Source: Prosthecochloris ethylica (GTDB taxonomy: Bacteria; Bacteroidota; Chlorobiia; Chlorobiales; Chlorobiaceae). From it: a stretch of 64,000 nt of DNA. Location of the stretch: NCBI RefSeq assembly GCF_015234275.1, contig NZ_JADGII010000007.1. One strand, given 5' to 3'. Positions 27,402 to 35,242 of this stretch are shown here, one piece after another. The translations under genes were made by a program, and so were the position numbers. The notes under the pieces are model-generated. The model saw only the letters and a program-made list of their open reading frames with translations, made no database searches and was not told the DNA's origin. Each line of letters begins with the position of its first letter. Within the stretch, counting starts at the first letter, position 1.

Positions 27402-28922
27402 ATGTTCGGGGTCATTGCCGGTCTTCTTTTGTGTGCACTTGCTTCAGCTGAACTGTTCGTGCGGTCTGTGCCACAGAGTGGCTTTGCCGTGAGAAAGCTG
27501 CTGCAGCTTGGTGGAGGCGTGTTGGCTTTTTTTCTCCCGGTTCTCTTCGACAGTAACTTTTTCCCGGTGCTCCTTGCGGTGATTTTCCTGTTCGTGGCGT
27601 TGTTCGGACGCCTTTCGGGCGGATTGCACGTGTTGTGCCGCCAGGGCCCGCAGGAACGTATCCTCCCGGGATACGGACCGCTCCTCGTGCCGCTTGTCTT
27701 TCTCGTTCAGGCGTTGCTGCTCTGGGACGAGGCCCCTTGGATTATCCGCCTGTCCATGCTTGCGACGGGCGGGGGAGATGTGGCGGCGGCTTTCGTGGGT
27801 GTGCTGTCCGGGGGACGCCATATCGAACGGCTGACCAGGAACCCGAAAACGGTTGAGGGGTCGCTTGGGATGCTGGTGACAAGCTTCGGGTTCATGGCGG
27901 GCCTGCTGCTGTTCTTCAGGCCGCACTTCCAGGGAGAACTCGCAGCGTCGGCTGTGTGGGAACTCGTTGCCCTTGCGCTGCTCCTGGCTGTCATAGCAAC
28001 GGCTGTCGAGGCGATTCTTTCCTACGGGCTGGATAACTTTTTCGTGCCGCTCTCCGTTGCGTATGTCCTCTATGTTCTGTCGTTTTCCCCATCGATCGAT
28101 ATCGGGGATTTTCTGCTCGGAGGGGTCTTCGCACTGCTGCTTTCTGTGGTTTCGCTGCTGGTGAAGTTCCTCGATGCCAGCGGGGCTACCGCTACGTTTC
28201 TGCTCGGGACGACAATTTTCGGTATTGGCGGGGTTGACTGGACGGTTCCGCTGTTGACCTTTTACCTGCTCTCTTCCATATTGTCAAAACTCGGGCACAC
28301 GCGCAAAGCGCGCTTCGACCTGGTGTTTGAAAAAGGATCACAGCGTGATGCCGGACAGGTATGCGCTAACGGTGGTATCGCGTGGCTGATCATGATCGCG
28401 TATTCCCTGACAGGTGACCAGGCGTTTTTCTTTGCGTATCTCGGAACGCTCGCCGCTGTGCAGTCCGATACGTGGGCGACGGAAATCGGGACGATGTGGC
28501 CAAATCCGACTGCGCGGTTGATCACCACCATGAAAGAAGTACCGGTGGGTACGTCGGGAGGGGTTTCCGTTCCCGGGACGCTGGGGGCGTTCGGCGGGGC
28601 GCTGCTGATCTGTGCCAGCGCTCTGGCGATCGGTGTCGAGTGGGTCTACGATTTCGGTATTCTGCGTTCGTTTCTGCTGATAGGGTTTTCCGGTCTGTTC
28701 GCAAGCCTGGTCGACAGCTTTTTCGGGGCGACCATCCAGGCCCAGTATTACGATCCCGTCAGGGAAAAAGTGACGGAACGTACCAGCAGTCTCAAAAAAG
28801 ACGGTACGGTTGTCAAAAATAAACTGATTAAAGGTTATCATATAGTCAACAACGATCTGGTCAATACCATGTGCGCAGTGTCCGGTTCGTTTCTGGCATA
28901 CGTGTTTTCCAGCTTTTTCTGA
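27402..28922 (+). CDS. Phytol kinase-like / DUF92 (phytyl-phosphate kinase-like) fusion membrane protein
   Basis: A 506-residue polytopic membrane protein. The start at 27402 is favoured by the ribosome site GGGGGAG six bases upstream; an ATG at 27363 would add 13 residues. The N-terminal half (to about 215) resembles CTP-dependent dolichol/phytol kinases: ATGGGDVAAAFVGVLSGG, then RNPKTVEGSLGML. The C-terminal half (from about 225) is DUF92, with QSDTWATEIGTMWPN, VPVGTSGGVSVPGTLGAFGGA and GLFASLVDSFFGATIQ. In plants the two are separate enzymes (VTE5 and VTE6) that phosphorylate phytol twice to phytyl diphosphate. Such a fusion fits isoprenoid salvage from chlorophyll a in a phototroph. The activity is inferred. 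Confidence 0.75.
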   Translation: MFGVIAGLLLCALASAELFVRSVPQSGFAVRKLLQLGGGVLAFFLPVLFDSNFFPVLLAVIFLFVALFGRLSGGLHVLCRQGPQERILPGYGPLLVPLVFLVQALLLWDEAPWIIRLSMLATGGGDVAAAFVGVLSGGRHIERLTRNPKTVEGSLGMLVTSFGFMAGLLLFFRPHFQGELAASAVWELVALALLLAVIATAVEAILSYGLDNFFVPLSVAYVLYVLSFSPSIDIGDFLLGGVFALLLSVVSLLVKFLDASGATATFLLGTTIFGIGGVDWTVPLLTFYLLSSILSKLGHTRKARFDLVFEKGSQRDAGQVCANGGIAWLIMIAYSLTGDQAFFFAYLGTLAAVQSDTWATEIGTMWPNPTARLITTMKEVPVGTSGGVSVPGTLGAFGGALLICASALAIGVEWVYDFGILRSFLLIGFSGLFASLVDSFFGATIQAQYYDPVREKVTERTSSLKKDGTVVKNKLIKGYHIVNNDLVNTMCAVSGSFLAYVFSSFF

Positions 28923-28958
28923 CAACGTTTCTTGCGAACCCTAAACTTCACTACAGCT

Positions 28959-29621
28959 ATGTTCGAGTCGACCGGCGGAGTGTTTTCGCTTATTTCGGAC
29001 TCAGGGCCCGTCGTCCTGTTTGTGCTTCTTGTACTGCTTCTTTTTTCGGTTGTCTCATGGACCATTATCCTGTTTAAAGCCGGTATGATCCGAAAGGCCA
29101 TGAAGCAGTCAGCCGATTTTCTCGACTATTTTTTCGAGGTCTCGAGCATTGACAAGGTTTTTGCCGAGAGCGAACGTTACAGGAGCGCTTCGCTGGCCCG
29201 GGTTTTCCGTGCAGGGTACATCGAATACCGGGCCCTGAGCGAAAAAAAGGATGCACGGTTGAGCACCGAGCGGATTTCACGAGCCATTAAACGGGAGTCG
29301 AATGCAGAGAGCAGACGCCTCGGACGATATGTCGCGTTTCTTGCAACCGTCGGCAATACCGCGCCATTTATCGGCCTGTTCGGAACGGTCTGGGGTATCA
29401 TGAACTCGTTTCAGAGTATCGGCCAGGCGCAATCGGCTTCTCTCGCGACGGTTGCCCCCGGTATTGCCGAGGCACTGATCGCCACTGCGGCGGGCCTTGC
29501 TGCCGCTATTCCCGCGGTTATCGGTTTCAACTATTTCAGTCAGCAGATAGCACTGGTCGAGCGTGATCTTGAGGATTTTTCGACCGAATACGTTAAATCA
29601 TTTGTTCATGAACTCGATTGA
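28959..29621 (+). CDS. tolQ: TolQ proton channel subunit
   Basis: A 220-residue MotA/TolQ/ExbB-family inner-membrane protein. The start MFESTGGVFSLISDSG at 28959 is taken over an upstream TTG at 28932. A transmembrane helix lies at about 14-36 (VVLFVLLVLLLFSVVSWTII), with two more near 135-160 and 170-195. The conserved core is FLATVGNTAPFIGLFGTVWGIMNSF and ATVAPGIAEALIATAAGLAAAIPAV. With TolR it uses the proton gradient to drive the TolA-type protein. The next gene overlaps it by 14 bases and is followed by the rest of the tol cluster. Confidence 0.92.
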   Translation: MFESTGGVFSLISDSGPVVLFVLLVLLLFSVVSWTIILFKAGMIRKAMKQSADFLDYFFEVSSIDKVFAESERYRSASLARVFRAGYIEYRALSEKKDARLSTERISRAIKRESNAESRRLGRYVAFLATVGNTAPFIGLFGTVWGIMNSFQSIGQAQSASLATVAPGIAEALIATAAGLAAAIPAVIGFNYFSQQIALVERDLEDFSTEYVKSFVHELD

Positions 29622-30072
29622 CAGTTCAGGTGGCAGGAGACGCAGCGGCGGACGCTTGATGAGCGACATCAACGTCACCCCGTTCGTTGATGTCATGCTT
29701 GTTCTCCTGATCATCTTTATGGTGACAGCTCCCATGATGACGCATGGAGTGAAAGTCGAGGTGCCCGAGACCTCTCACGAAAAAATGGACGTGGATGCCA
29801 AGGCGTTGACTATTCATGTGGATGCCGGCAGGCGGGTCTTTATCAATGAGTATCAGCTGCTGGCTGATGATCTTCCCGAGCGGCTTCCTGATATTCTCGA
29901 TGTCGAGGAGGCAGAAGAAGTGTATCTCAAGGCTGACCGTTCACTGCCTTACGGATTTGTCATGCATGTGATGTCGCGGCTGCGTGAAGCAGGTATCCGC
30001 AATATCGGCATGGTGACAGAGCAGGGGGATTTTCGAGAAGAAGAGGGCCGTCATGACGATGAAGAAAGGTGA
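29608..30072 (+). CDS. tolR: TolR/ExbD-family biopolymer transport protein
   Basis: A 154-residue protein. The start MNSIDSSGGRRRSGGRL at 29608 overlaps the tolQ end by 14 bases. The N-terminus holds MSDINVTPFVDVMLVLLIIFMVTAP, a single transmembrane helix carrying the proton-pathway aspartate. The periplasmic ExbD/TolR domain follows (YLKADRSLPYGFVMHVMSRLREAG). The C-terminus is charged and overlaps the next gene by 20 bases. Its place between tolQ and tolA/tolB supports TolR over ExbD. Confidence 0.92.
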   Translation: MNSIDSSGGRRRSGGRLMSDINVTPFVDVMLVLLIIFMVTAPMMTHGVKVEVPETSHEKMDVDAKALTIHVDAGRRVFINEYQLLADDLPERLPDILDVEEAEEVYLKADRSLPYGFVMHVMSRLREAGIRNIGMVTEQGDFREEEGRHDDEER

Positions 30073-30925
30073 TGCCGCTGTTGAACAACGCCGCCTGGTG
30101 ACGGCTCTGGTTATTGCTCTCGTGCTTCATGCCGGGGTTCTCGGCGGACTGGTGTATGTTCAGGGACTTCAGCCGCCCGAACCTGAAATTCTGACGGTTT
30201 CTCTCGTTTCATTACCCGGTGAGGGTGCACAACGTCCTGTAGAGAGCGGGGCGGAGGGAGAGCCTTCCGTTCCTGATGAACCGGAGGTGGTTGACCTGTC
30301 ACGGCCGGAGCCGGAACCTGAGCCAGAGGCTGAAAAGCAGCAGGAGCCGGTGGAGGAACCCGTACCGGTCACGTCACCGGAGCCTGAACCGGAACCGGAA
30401 GAGCCGTCTCCCGCTGTCGAGCAGCACAAGCAGGTCCCGGCCGAATCCCCGGAGCCGGAGCGCAGTGTGGATACAGCGCTGAACGAGCTTCAGGAGCGGG
30501 TTTCCCGCCAGAAGCCGACTGATCTCGAGCGTGCGTTGTCACGCCTGCAGCAGAAGGTGAAAGCGGGCCCGCCATCCGGCCTGTACGATCGATCGAGCGG
30601 CCCCGGACGGGGTGGTTCGGGAGCGGTTCTTTCTCCGTATGAGCAGTATCTGTCACAGGTCGTCGCGATCATTACACAGAGCTGGTCATTTTCAGGCGAG
30701 CTGCTGCCCCGCGGGCAGGACATCGAAGCCTATGTGGCCATCACGGTCATTCCTGACGGCGATATTGCCGATGTGACCTTCGATCGCCGGTCTTCGAGCA
30801 TGTATTTTGACGAAACGGTTCGCAAGGCGCTCGAGCTGGCATCTCCTCTGCCTCCGGTGCCCGCCGAGGTGGCAACGTCATCACTCAGGCTGGGCCTGAT
30901 CTTTACACCCCGGGGGATCGAGTAA
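30053..30925 (+). CDS. TolA/TonB-like energy-transducing protein
   Basis: A 290-residue protein. An N-terminal transmembrane helix (residues 15-36, VTALVIALVLHAGVLGGLVYV) is followed by a Pro-Glu-rich spacer (about 45-145, with runs such as PEPEPEPEAE). The C-terminal TonB/TolA domain (about 200-290) has YLSQVVAIITQSWSF and VAITVIPDGDIADVTFDRRSS. The PE-rich spacer is TonB-like, but the genome context (tolQ, tolR before; tolB, pal after) indicates a TolA role linking the inner membrane to Pal and TolB. An ATG 6 bases downstream is an alternative start. Confidence 0.85.
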   Translation: MTMKKGDAAVEQRRLVTALVIALVLHAGVLGGLVYVQGLQPPEPEILTVSLVSLPGEGAQRPVESGAEGEPSVPDEPEVVDLSRPEPEPEPEAEKQQEPVEEPVPVTSPEPEPEPEEPSPAVEQHKQVPAESPEPERSVDTALNELQERVSRQKPTDLERALSRLQQKVKAGPPSGLYDRSSGPGRGGSGAVLSPYEQYLSQVVAIITQSWSFSGELLPRGQDIEAYVAITVIPDGDIADVTFDRRSSSMYFDETVRKALELASPLPPVPAEVATSSLRLGLIFTPRGIE

Positions 30926-31020
30926 AGGGTTTGTGGAGTTGTTGTGAATAAGCGGAAGGGTTTAGTATTTTTCTTTCAGGCCGTGCCTGTTGCCGCACAA
31001 TAAAGATTAAACATCATGTT

Positions 31021-32346
31021 ATGAATACCATGCCTCTGAATCGTCTGTACTCTGTGGTTGCGGTTATCTGTATGCTTGTCTTCTCCGCGTCGCCTCTTTA
31101 CGCCGAGCCTGTTGGCCAGTACATCAAGATCGCCAAGCAGGGTGAGACGCGGATTCCTCTCGTTCTGCGTTCGCTCGACGTGGAAAAAGACAAAAACCGG
31201 GAGTACGGGGGAGAGCTTGACAGTATCATCCGTGAGGGTCTGGATTTTACCGGCATGTTCACCCTGATGAAGTCTCCTCTGAATATATTCAGTGGTGGTG
31301 AACTCTACGAGGCCGGCAGTCGCCAGGTGAATTTTCCGGCGTTGACATCGGTCGGAGCGGAGCTCTATGCCGGTGGGGTTATGGAGCGTCGCGGCAGCAG
31401 AATCACCATGGACATGGAAGTGTATGACGTGCTGACCGGAAAGCAGATGCTCAATAAAACGTATGAGGGCCGGCGTGACAATCTCCGGGCGATCGGGCAC
31501 GAATTCTGCGGTGATCTCATGGAACTCATTACCGGAAAACCCTCTATCTTTCACAGCCGCATCGCGTTCGTTTCCTCCAGGGGAGGCAAAAAGGAGATCT
31601 ACATGTCTGAATTCGACGGTTACGGTGCGACGCAGGTGACAGAAAGCGGCGGTCTCGCACTGACGCCTTCACTGTCATCCGACAGTTCCCTGCTGGCATA
31701 CCTCACCTATGTCGATAACATGCCCCATCTCCATATCAGGGACTTGTCACGAAACGAGACCGTAGCCGTAACCAGGAAAGGTGTCAAGATCGACCCTGCA
31801 TGGAGAAACGGAAGTCTTGAGTGTGCAACGACGTTCTCTTTCGATGGTGATCAGGAACTCTATCTCGTTGGTCGTGATGGACGGATCGGGCGGCGGTTGA
31901 CCCGCAGCAGGGGGATCGATGTATCGCCGACATTTTCGCCTGACGGGACAAAAATGGCTTTTGTGTCATCGCGTCACGGGGCCCCGCAGGTATTCATCAA
32001 GAACCTTGCTACAGGCCGCGAAAAGCGCCTGACATTCCATGGCAGGTACAATACTCAGCCGGCCTGGTCGCCGGTCGGGGATAAAATTGCATTTACTTCT
32101 ATGCAAAAGAATGGGGAAATCAATATATTTACAGTAAATGCAGATGGTACAGGGTTGCGTCAGCTGACATACAGATCGCGCCATAATGAAGCTCCGAGCT
32201 GGTCACCTGACGGCAGCATGATTGTTTTCAGTTCGACAAGGACGGGTGTGAAGCAGTTATTTGTCATGAATGCCAACGGGAGAAACCAGCGCAGCCTCAG
32301 GTTGCCTGGTGAGCAGATGCAACCCAGCTGGTCAGCATTTCGTTAA
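31021..32346 (+). CDS. tolB: Tol-Pal system protein TolB
   Basis: A 441-residue periplasmic protein. A signal peptide (MNTMPLNRLYSVVAVICMLVFSASPLYA, cut after AYA-like LYA) leads into the N-terminal TolB domain (about 30-170). A beta-propeller of TolB/PD40 repeats follows, for example DVSPTFSPDGTKMAFVSSRHGAPQVF, NTQPAWSPVGDKIAFTS and EAPSWSPDGSMIVFSS. It binds Pal and is moved by TolA during outer-membrane constriction. Confidence 0.93.
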   Translation: MNTMPLNRLYSVVAVICMLVFSASPLYAEPVGQYIKIAKQGETRIPLVLRSLDVEKDKNREYGGELDSIIREGLDFTGMFTLMKSPLNIFSGGELYEAGSRQVNFPALTSVGAELYAGGVMERRGSRITMDMEVYDVLTGKQMLNKTYEGRRDNLRAIGHEFCGDLMELITGKPSIFHSRIAFVSSRGGKKEIYMSEFDGYGATQVTESGGLALTPSLSSDSSLLAYLTYVDNMPHLHIRDLSRNETVAVTRKGVKIDPAWRNGSLECATTFSFDGDQELYLVGRDGRIGRRLTRSRGIDVSPTFSPDGTKMAFVSSRHGAPQVFIKNLATGREKRLTFHGRYNTQPAWSPVGDKIAFTSMQKNGEINIFTVNADGTGLRQLTYRSRHNEAPSWSPDGSMIVFSSTRTGVKQLFVMNANGRNQRSLRLPGEQMQPSWSAFR

Positions 32347-32380
32347 AAGCAGTTATCACTAACCAAAAAAAGGGGGAAAT

Positions 32381-32845
32381 ATGAAACGTTTACTCAGAAT
32401 TCTTCTGGTCCCTTCCATGTTGTTCTTTATCGGTTGCGGATGTTGTGAGGAAGCTGTAGAGCCCGAGGTCGCTCCGGCACCTGCTCCAGCACCTGCTCCG
32501 GCACCTGTAGCTGTAGCTCAGCTTGCCGACGTGTTCTATGCATTTGACAGTTCGGTTCTCGACATGTCGTCCCAGAACCAGCTGAAGGAGAATGCACAGT
32601 GGATGATGGACAATCCTGAGGCCAGCGTCATTATCGAAGGTCACTGTGACGAGCGTGGTACCAATGAGTACAACATCGCTCTCGGTGAGCGCAGGGCTGA
32701 AAGCGCGAAAAACTATCTCATCAACCTCGGTGTCGATCCGTCACGCATGCAGACCGTCAGTTACGGTGAAGAGCGTCCGTTCGATCCCGGCCATGATGAG
32801 GCAGCATGGGCGAAAAACAGAAGAGCTCATTTCGTCGTTCAGTAA
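32381..32845 (+). CDS. pal: Peptidoglycan-associated lipoprotein Pal (copy 1)
   Basis: A 154-residue lipoprotein. The signal peptide ends in the lipobox FIGC (C19), followed by an Ala-Pro repeat linker. The OmpA-like domain (about 50-154) has the peptidoglycan-binding motif VIIEGHCDERGTNEYNIALGERRA and the end SYGEERPFDPGHDEAAWAKNRRAHFVVQ, typical of Pal. It anchors the outer membrane to peptidoglycan. A terminator follows, and then a second pal-like gene. Confidence 0.93.
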   Translation: MKRLLRILLVPSMLFFIGCGCCEEAVEPEVAPAPAPAPAPAPVAVAQLADVFYAFDSSVLDMSSQNQLKENAQWMMDNPEASVIIEGHCDERGTNEYNIALGERRAESAKNYLINLGVDPSRMQTVSYGEERPFDPGHDEAAWAKNRRAHFVVQ

Positions 32846-32869
32846 ATTGTCTTGTTGATCACGAACAAA

Positions 32870-32900
32870 GGGCAAGCAGTTTACTGTTTGCCCTTTTTTT
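32870..32900 (+). terminator. Intrinsic terminator after pal copy 1
   Basis: GGGCAAGCAGT pairs with ACTGTTTGCCC over 11 bases with one G-U, followed by seven T. It lies between the two pal genes, so the second copy may have its own promoter or depend on read-through. Confidence 0.85.
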
Positions 32901-32920
32901 ATCAGGAGATGTAATCCATC

Positions 32921-33430
32921 ATGAAAAAGGTAATTGGGTATACGGCTGTTATCGTCGCTCTTTGTCTCGGGGGATGTGCATCCGAGTCCGGACGGCAGGC
33001 TTCCGGCAGTGATGCTGCTGGTGCGGGCGTGAGTGGATATGATGGTGGTCCGGTTTCCGGATATTCGGCACAGCAAGAGGCTCTCAGAGCCGAAGCCGCC
33101 CGGGTCCTGAAAGATGTCTTTTTCGGGTTCGAAAGTGCCGATATCGACGTCCGTTCCGCCTTGCAGCTGAAACGGAACGCAGAGTGGCTGAGAACACATC
33201 CGTCAGTCCGGGTGATGATCGAGGGGCACTGTGATGAACGTGGTACCGCTGAGTACAATATGGCTCTTGGGGAGCGCAGGGCTGAAATGGCGAAAGAGTT
33301 TCTTGTCAAAGCAGGTGTGTCAGCGTCGCGTATGCAGACGGTCAGTTACGGTGAGGAGCGCCCCTTCGATCCGGGGCATGACGAGTCGGCCTGGGCACAG
33401 AACAGACGGGCCCATTTTGTCGTTCAATAA
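32921..33430 (+). CDS. Pal-like OmpA-domain lipoprotein (copy 2)
   Basis: A 169-residue lipoprotein, paralogous to the preceding gene. Lipobox LGGC (C19), a Ser-Gly-rich linker of about 50 residues (no Ala-Pro repeat), then an OmpA domain with MIEGHCDERGTAEYNMALGERRAEMAKEF and SYGEERPFDPGHDESAWAQNRRAHFVVQ. The C-terminal half is nearly identical to copy 1, also at DNA level, showing a recent duplication or gene conversion. Expected location is the periplasmic face of the outer membrane. Whether it is redundant with Pal is unknown. Confidence 0.88.
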   Translation: MKKVIGYTAVIVALCLGGCASESGRQASGSDAAGAGVSGYDGGPVSGYSAQQEALRAEAARVLKDVFFGFESADIDVRSALQLKRNAEWLRTHPSVRVMIEGHCDERGTAEYNMALGERRAEMAKEFLVKAGVSASRMQTVSYGEERPFDPGHDESAWAQNRRAHFVVQ

Positions 33431-33471
33431 ACAGAATATCAAGAGTAGCAGAGAACGTTTGAATTGTAACC

Positions 33472-34251
33472 ATGATGAAAAAGAGTATTCGAATTGTATC
33501 AACTGGTATCTTTCTCGCGGTCATGACTGGATGTGCATCAAAGTCCGATCTCTATATGGTGCAGGATGATGTGCAGGAGCTGAAGCAGCAGTCACAGCAT
33601 TCAGGGGGCGAGTCAGCTGAAATGTATGCTGAAATGCAGAAATTGCGTGATGAGGTTTCACGCTTGCAGGGAACCATCGAAGAGATGCGATATACCATGT
33701 CCGTTCGTGAACAGTCTGCCGGTCAGAATGCTGCCGTGCAGCCGGAAGGTGCTGAGTTTCCGGGTCTGGAGACCGTCCCGTTGCCAGCTGAACAGGATGG
33801 GGCGGCCCTTGATTCCGTTGTGACCGCTGAAGCAGCGGCACCGCTTGCGGGAGGAGAAGGGGTGACGGCTCCTGTAAGTACACAGCTCGATGACAAGGCG
33901 CTGTTCGATACAGGCTGGCAGGCCTTCGAGCGCTATGAATATCCTGCAGCCAGAGAGAGCTTCGGTGAACTGGTTTCCAGGTATCCACAGTCTTCGCTTG
34001 CCGATGATGCCCAGTTCTACATTGCCGATACCTATTACAATGAAAAGTGGTTTGAGAAGGCGATTCTTGAATACCAGCTGGTGATCGAAAAATATCCTGA
34101 AGGTGACAAGCGCCCTGCAGCGTATTTCAAGCAGGGGCTGGCGTTCGAGAGTATCGGGGATACCACCAATGCCAAGGTGCGTTATAAGGAACTGATACAG
34201 CTGTATCCCGAATCCCGCGAGGCGGGCATTGTCGCTGACAAGCTCCAGTGA
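33472..34251 (+). CDS. ybgF: Tol-Pal system protein YbgF/CpoB
   Basis: A 259-residue protein. The N-terminus has a lipobox-like MTGC (C21), unlike E. coli CpoB, which is a soluble periplasmic protein. A coiled coil follows (about 25-85, ELKQQ, MQKLRDEVSRLQGTIEEM), then an Ala-rich linker and a C-terminal TPR domain (about 140-259: LFDTGWQAFERYEYPAARESF, AQFYIADTYYNEKWFEKAILEYQ). CpoB coordinates the Tol machine with peptidoglycan synthesis. It closes the cluster and is followed by a terminator. Confidence 0.9.
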   Translation: MMKKSIRIVSTGIFLAVMTGCASKSDLYMVQDDVQELKQQSQHSGGESAEMYAEMQKLRDEVSRLQGTIEEMRYTMSVREQSAGQNAAVQPEGAEFPGLETVPLPAEQDGAALDSVVTAEAAAPLAGGEGVTAPVSTQLDDKALFDTGWQAFERYEYPAARESFGELVSRYPQSSLADDAQFYIADTYYNEKWFEKAILEYQLVIEKYPEGDKRPAAYFKQGLAFESIGDTTNAKVRYKELIQLYPESREAGIVADKLQ

Positions 34252-34273
34252 ACCCCTTGACGTGTGTTTTATC

Positions 34274-34310
34274 AGCCCGGGCCTGCTCAGCGGCGTGCCC
34301 GGGCTTTTTT
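34274..34310 (+). terminator. Intrinsic terminator of the tol-pal cluster
   Basis: AGCCCGGGC pairs with GCCCGGGCT around a 15-base loop, followed by a T tract. It lies 23 bases after the ybgF stop. Confidence 0.88.
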
Positions 34311-34435
34311 ATTTGACCTGTACGGGAATTTTCTGGAGGGCTTCATGGGTTATATGATCTGTTATTTATGAGTATATAGTTATATTTTCAGGGTTTTGTT
34401 TCTCTCATAGCGTATCCATATACAGGGGGATTATC

Positions 34436-34657
34436 ATGCGCGAAGAGTTGCGGGCATATTTCAGGGAAAACCGGAAGGCATCCATAGAGGAGCTGAGCAG
34501 ACATTTCAGTGTAGGGCCTGAATCAATAGTGGAGCATCTCTCTCCATGGATTGAAAGCGGGTGCATAGAAAAAAAACAGCCTGATATTTTTTCTTCGGCA
34601 CTGTTTCAGGCCTGTTCAAGAGAGCGTGGAGACGAGGTCTACCACTGGGTGTGCTGA
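34436..34657 (+). CDS. FeoC-like winged-helix protein
   Basis: A 73-residue protein: MREELRAYFRENRKASIEELSRHFSVGPESIVEHLSPWIESGCIEKK is a small winged-helix fold like FeoC. The start has a GGGGG-type ribosome site eight bases upstream. FeoC proteins regulate or stabilise the ferrous iron transporter FeoB, but no feoA or feoB is nearby. The C-terminal cysteines (ACSRERGDEVYHWVC) are compatible with an iron or Fe-S sensor role. The gene is single, bounded by terminators at 34274-34310 and 34662-34700. Confidence 0.65.
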   Translation: MREELRAYFRENRKASIEELSRHFSVGPESIVEHLSPWIESGCIEKKQPDIFSSALFQACSRERGDEVYHWVC

Positions 34658-34661
34658 AAAC

Positions 34662-34700
34662 AAAAAAAGCCGTATACCTCTTTCGTATACGGCTTTTTTT
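34662..34700. terminator. Bidirectional terminator between feoC-like and 34722-35105 genes
   Basis: AAAAAAAGCCGTATAC pairs with GTATACGGCTTTTTTT around CTCTTTC. A-tract and T-tract on the two sides let it serve the convergent genes on both strands. Confidence 0.9.
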
Positions 34701-34721
34701 ATGCCTTCCGGATATGTACCG

Positions 34722-35105
34722 TTATTTGAAGAACTCGTCGAGGGTATAGGTCACGCCGTCAACCTCGATACAGAGTGCTTGTCTCATATTGTTGAAGTAG
34801 ACCGGCATATCCCTCATGGTCCATTTCACTCCACGGTTGTCGAAATCGATGACATACCGGTTTTCGTTATCCAGCACTTTTTTGTTCAGGTCGATCGCGA
34901 TATCCGACTGAGTGGTCAGTACCAGCAATTGAACTTCACCGTTTTTCAGCTGATCGATAAAATGCTCAGTCGGTTTGAGTTTTGTCCGCCCTGACGCTGG
35001 CGAGATCGTGATGTCCAGCTGGCCGTTGCGATCCCTTTTGGCAGAGGTGATGTAGTATTTTGTGGCTTTATGCAGGGCGTTCCCTGACCAGACGGCTGAA
35101 TGCAT
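34722..35105 (-). CDS. Conserved-looking hypothetical protein
   Basis: A 127-residue protein I do not recognise. It has no signal peptide or transmembrane segment. The composition is mixed, with beta-rich stretches (EVQLLVLTTQSDIAIDL, YVIDFDNRGVKWTMRDM) and a YTLDEFFK end. The start is uncertain: no ribosome site precedes 35105, and translation from a later codon near KATKYYITSAKRD is possible. It is convergent with the FeoC-like gene and downstream of dnaK on the same strand, but a terminator (35186-35216) separates it from dnaK. Confidence 0.6.
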   Translation of the reverse strand: MHSAVWSGNALHKATKYYITSAKRDRNGQLDITISPASGRTKLKPTEHFIDQLKNGEVQLLVLTTQSDIAIDLNKKVLDNENRYVIDFDNRGVKWTMRDMPVYFNNMRQALCIEVDGVTYTLDEFFK

Positions 35106-35185
35106 TGCTGAATGTGTTTTGATTACTGAAATGAAAACACCCGGACTGAATACTGTTTCCTGTAAATTAGCAAATCATCGATAAA

Positions 35186-35216
35186 TAAAAAAAGGGATTC
35201 ACTGAGGAATCCCTTT
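35186..35216 (-). terminator. Intrinsic terminator of dnaK
   Basis: Read on the minus strand, AAAAGGGATT pairs with AATCCCTTT around an 8-base loop, followed by TTTTTATTTAT. It lies 27 bases after the dnaK stop codon. Confidence 0.85.
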
Positions 35217-35242
35217 TGAAGAACAGATGTACCTGGCGGATG

